Origin: Desulfonema limicola
GTDB taxonomy: Bacteria > Desulfobacterota > Desulfobacteria > Desulfobacterales > DYRC01
Direction of reading: 5' to 3'
DNA length: 5,753 nucleotides
Assembly: GCA_020718925.1 (NCBI GenBank)
Contig: DYRC01000158.1
Span: forward strand, 1-5,753
Shown: in pieces, positions 5,734 to 5,753 of the stretch
Numbering within the stretch: position 1 is the first letter of the stretch
How the letters are laid out: the number at the start of each line of letters is the position of its first letter
The notes under the pieces: model-generated
What the model was told of the DNA's origin: nothing
The model's input: the letters and a program-made list of their open reading frames with translations, nothing else
Databases searched by the model: none
Position numbers and translations under genes: made by a program

Positions 5734-5753
5734 AGGAAAAAATACCTCCTGTT

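Overview
The window reads as a chromosomal stretch from a mesophilic anaerobe, most likely a sulfate reducer of the Desulfobacterota (Desulfobacterales-like). This is inferred from the combination of a periplasmic-type CbiK chelatase, a CooT-family nickel protein, the MEP-pathway enzyme IspH, a dockerin-like Ca-binding tail on a secreted protein, and a groES-groEL pair without a canonical CIRCE element. No rRNA, tRNA, CRISPR array or transposase gene is visible. There is no gene-free stretch over 300 bases; the longest gaps are 285-415 and 5282-5460.

Layout: the left edge holds the 3' end of a rightward gene whose C-terminus is a dockerin/EF-hand-like calcium-binding module. All other genes run leftward. 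Between the convergent ends (285-415) lie a perfect 15-bp inverted repeat and a tract with four ATCC units, which look like dispersed non-coding repeat material.

Leftward, in transcription order, the genes are: an FmdB-family zinc-ribbon protein (5461-5733); groES (4994-5281) and groEL (3308-4957) with a terminator-like hairpin behind them; then a tight cluster of a CooT-family nickel protein (3025-3222), a fused IspH-UbiA protein (1292-3028, overlapping cooT by 4 bases), and a secreted CbiK-type chelatase gene (416-1274). The chelatase gene is broken by an internal out-of-frame deletion that removes its conserved MGHG metal-site segment.

How they fit: GroES/GroEL form the chaperonin. The downstream cluster joins metal handling (CooT, CbiK) with isoprenoid supply and use (IspH makes IPP/DMAPP; the fused membrane domain resembles polyprenyl transferases).

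The points most worth a second look are the IspH-UbiA fusion with its altered first Asp motif, the cbiK lesion, and a 23-bp near-perfect dyad (10 of 11 pairs) upstream of groES in place of CIRCE. I did not find a clearly new defence or mobile system.
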